64,000 nucleotides of DNA, from positions 1-64,000 of the forward strand of contig JAJEGS010000008.1 of the NCBI GenBank assembly GCA_022819745.1, written 5' to 3'. Positions within the stretch are counted from its first letter, which is position 1. Every line of letters starts with the position of its first letter. This document shows positions 61,833 to 64,000 of this stretch, piece by piece. Under the pieces are notes generated by a model that did no database searches, was not told where the DNA came from, and saw only the letters and a program-made list of their open reading frames with translations. The stretch is from Candidatus Latescibacterota bacterium. Lineage in GTDB: Bacteria; Latescibacterota; UBA2968; UBA8231. Position numbers and translations under genes: made by a program.

Positions 61833-63998
61833 CTACTCGTATCTCAACGCATCCGCCGGATTGGTCCGCGCCGCCAGCCACGTCTGGCTGCTGACGGTAG
61901 CCAGCGCAACCGCGAGAACGCCCACGCCCGCCAGCACAAACCAACCCAAGCCGATGTCAATGCGATAGGCATAAAACGCGAGCCAGCGATTCAACACGAA
62001 ATAAGCCACAGGCCAAGCAATCACATTGGCCGCCACCACCAGCCAGCCGAATTCGCGCGACATCAACAGCAGCACGCTGCCGGTCGTAGCGCCCAATACC
62101 TTGCGGATGCCAATTTCCTTGGTGCGCCGCACTGCCGCTAGGGCAACCAAGCCAAAAAGCCCCATGCAGGAGATCGCAATGGCAACGGCACTCATCCACC
62201 CCATGACAAGGCCGACGCGCCGCTCCACCTCGTATCTCGCTGCAAAGGCTTCGTCGAGGAAGCGCACGCGCCATAATTCGTATTGCGGTAAAACCCGCTT
62301 CCACAGCGTCTTTACCTCCTCGACCGCCGCGGGCAGATCGGCGCGGTCGAGCCGAAACAGGGTGTGAATGAACCGATCTTCCCCCAAGTTGGAGTTGGGC
62401 ATACGCGTCGTCAGAAAAGCCGGCCCTATGGTATGGCGCATATCCGTAAAGTGAAAATCCTCGACTATGCCGATCACCGTCCGCGGCTCGCCATCATCTT
62501 GGGAAAGCGTCAAGGTGCGGCCGATCAGATCTTCGGGGTCGAAGAAGCGTGCGGCGGACTCATTGAGCAAGATGCCGTGCGGCCGATTGGGATCGAAATC
62601 CTGCCCGAAGAGGACCTCGATACCCATGATACTCAGGAAGTTTGGACTTACATGGAAGGGCTTGACGTGGAGCACGTCCTCACCCGACTGGATTGGTATG
62701 GGACCCCAGCCGCCAAAGCCGGGTGCGGCCGAGGCACCCGTGACTCCTTGTATAAGTCCCGGTCGGGACTTGATCTCGTTGTCGAGATGCTCAATCTGCA
62801 AAACATTGAGATCGCCTTTGTGGAGGACTAGCACGACCTGATCGCCGTCGAAACCCAAATCCTTAGTCCGCATAAAATCGAGCTGTCGCGCCATAGTGAT
62901 CGTCACGACAACGAGAACGGCCGACAGCGCAAACTGCACGACAATCAGACCGCGACCGAGCCAACCGCGACCCGGCTGAGGCGTCTTCTGGGATAGTGCC
63001 CGGACGGGATGGAGCCGCGCAACCACTTGAGACGGATACAAGCCCGACAGTACGCCGACTACCAAGGCAAGAATTAAGGCACCTATCCCCGTTTCGACCG
63101 ACAGCCAGTCGATCTCTAGCTGCTGATGCACGACCGCGTTAAACGTCGGCAGCAGGACTTCGGCGAGGCCCATGCCAACGACGATGGCGATGAGGCTCAC
63201 CACGATTGCCTCGGCGAGGAACTGGTTGGAAAGCTGGTATCGGGTGGCACCGACCGCCTTGCGCACCCCCACTTCCAAGGTCCGCGTCATGGCACGGCTC
63301 ATGGCGAGATTGACGAAGTTGATCGCGGCGATCAGCAGCACGAGGACAGCCAGTCCCGCCAGCAGATAGATATGCTCGACCGTGCCATAACCAAAGGCGG
63401 CGGGTCCTATTATCCTAGGTCCTAAGTGAGCGCCCGCAAAAGGTTGCAACTTCAATCGGTCCCGCGAGATCAGAGGCTCCAGCCGCGTTTCCACTTCAGC
63501 AGGCGCTACGCCCTCTTCGAGTTCAACAAAAAGTCCGCCGAGGCCCTTGAAGTCCAGCGCCTCGGCCGTTACCGCAGGCACGAGTACGTCTAGACTCAGA
63601 ATAGAAGACCCCGGCAGGGGTGCCAGCACCCCCGCAATGGTGCGCTCCACCTCGATGGGCGTTTCCTTCGGTGGCGATGTCGAGTAGTCCCGCTCGACGG
63701 CGTGCAACCGGATGTGCTGGCCCAGCATGGCGTGGGCTGGCACATCGGCACCGAAATACTTCTGCGCCGTCTCATGGGCGAGAACAACGCTCTGAGGATC
63801 GTCGAGAGCCGTCGTCGCATCGCCCGCCGCCAGCGGCAAGGTGAACATAGTGAGGAAAGCCGGCTCCACAGCGAGGAAGGACTCGTCAAAGGTCGCATTG
63901 CCGTACGAGATTTTGCCGTATCCCGCCATCATGGAAACCGATTCGCGGATGCCGGGGACTTTAGTGCCCACTTCCTCGCGCAGACTGTAACCTCTCAT
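61833..63998 (-). CDS. MacB-like/FtsX-type ABC transporter permease, partial (runs off the right edge)
   Basis: At least 721 aa are present; the first membrane helix and start lie beyond base 64000. Visible parts are a MacB-type periplasmic core, an FtsX helix block containing VLLIAAINFVNLAMSRAMTR, T-L-E-V-G-V-R-K-A-V-G-A-T and LSNQFLAEAIVVSLIAIVVG, a second periplasmic core, and the final block RRTKEIGIRKVLGATTGSVL ending NPADALRYE. It is a paralogue of the protein at 56287 and shares its C-terminus with the relic at 60823. The ATPase partner is not in the window. Confidence 0.88.
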   Translation of the reverse strand: MRGYSLREEVGTKVPGIRESVSMMAGYGKISYGNATFDESFLAVEPAFLTMFTLPLAAGDATTALDDPQSVVLAHETAQKYFGADVPAHAMLGQHIRLHAVERDYSTSPPKETPIEVERTIAGVLAPLPGSSILSLDVLVPAVTAEALDFKGLGGLFVELEEGVAPAEVETRLEPLISRDRLKLQPFAGAHLGPRIIGPAAFGYGTVEHIYLLAGLAVLVLLIAAINFVNLAMSRAMTRTLEVGVRKAVGATRYQLSNQFLAEAIVVSLIAIVVGMGLAEVLLPTFNAVVHQQLEIDWLSVETGIGALILALVVGVLSGLYPSQVVARLHPVRALSQKTPQPGRGWLGRGLIVVQFALSAVLVVVTITMARQLDFMRTKDLGFDGDQVVLVLHKGDLNVLQIEHLDNEIKSRPGLIQGVTGASAAPGFGGWGPIPIQSGEDVLHVKPFHVSPNFLSIMGIEVLFGQDFDPNRPHGILLNESAARFFDPEDLIGRTLTLSQDDGEPRTVIGIVEDFHFTDMRHTIGPAFLTTRMPNSNLGEDRFIHTLFRLDRADLPAAVEEVKTLWKRVLPQYELWRVRFLDEAFAARYEVERRVGLVMGWMSAVAIAISCMGLFGLVALAAVRRTKEIGIRKVLGATTGSVLLLMSREFGWLVVAANVIAWPVAYFVLNRWLAFYAYRIDIGLGWFVLAGVGVLAVALATVSSQTWLAARTNPADALRYE

Positions 63999-64000
63999 CG

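Noticed and set aside
1..64000. CRISPR arrays, tRNA or rRNA genes, phage structural genes
   Set aside because: I saw no regularly spaced repeats, no cloverleaf-like or rRNA-like sequence and no phage head, tail or integrase genes; a short ncRNA could still be missed by eye.

Overview
The window is 64 kb of GC-rich bacterial chromosome. It suggests a member of the FCB group, most like Latescibacterota or a related marine or sponge-associated lineage. This is inference from three things: a CotH-like protein with a T9SS type-A style tail (NYPNPFN), three large secreted proteins with a gliding-motility type TPNGDGIND tail, and four PhyH-family dioxygenases alongside CubicO-type hydrolases, aldo/keto reductases and MacB-like permeases. 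I see no tRNA, rRNA, CRISPR array or complete insertion sequence.

Layout. 1-3.1 kb is a rearranged edge: the tail of an IS30-family transposase abuts a helicase/restriction-subunit gene that has lost its 5' end, followed by relics of an SDR gene and an mgtE gene. 3.1-5.8 kb encodes a secreted CotH/lamin-tail protein. 6-10.3 kb holds a DUF2089 regulator, two membrane proteins, a vapBC module and two tandem PhyH genes. 10.3-18.8 kb holds a serine hydrolase, an aldo/keto reductase, soxR with a textbook SoxR operator facing a Rieske protein, an alkaline-phosphatase-superfamily enzyme and an OPT-like membrane protein.

18.9-35.0 kb is the most interesting region: one tightly packed operon encoding a PpiC-type foldase lipoprotein, three discoidin-like secreted proteins (family A), two large envelope proteins of unknown family with an acidic Asp/Asn-rich block (family B), and a membrane-TPR protein. 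I do not recognise it as a described system; it looks like a surface assembly built from paralogous A and B modules plus its own chaperone. Two small secreted paralogues follow. They arose by a 1.19-kb tandem duplication that left clipped copies of both neighbouring genes.

37.3-43.1 kb carries a PhyH gene, a sugar-type ABC importer without its ATPase, an orphan antitoxin and a second PhyH operon. 43.1-53.9 kb carries a heterodimeric ABC exporter with one degenerate ATP site, a PNPOx-like protein, a DUF2442-HTH protein, an SDR, an aldo/keto reductase, a Fic protein and two hydrolases. 54-64 kb holds a beta-helix protein, then an ECF sigma factor fused in frame to a beta-rich domain and coupled to a MacB-like permease, then a permease relic interrupted by a DUF3800 fragment, and a last permease that runs off the right edge.

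Two genes (6434-7483 and 58773-60632) share an odd architecture: two domains in one frame, with a strong Shine-Dalgarno and ATG retained exactly at the domain junction.
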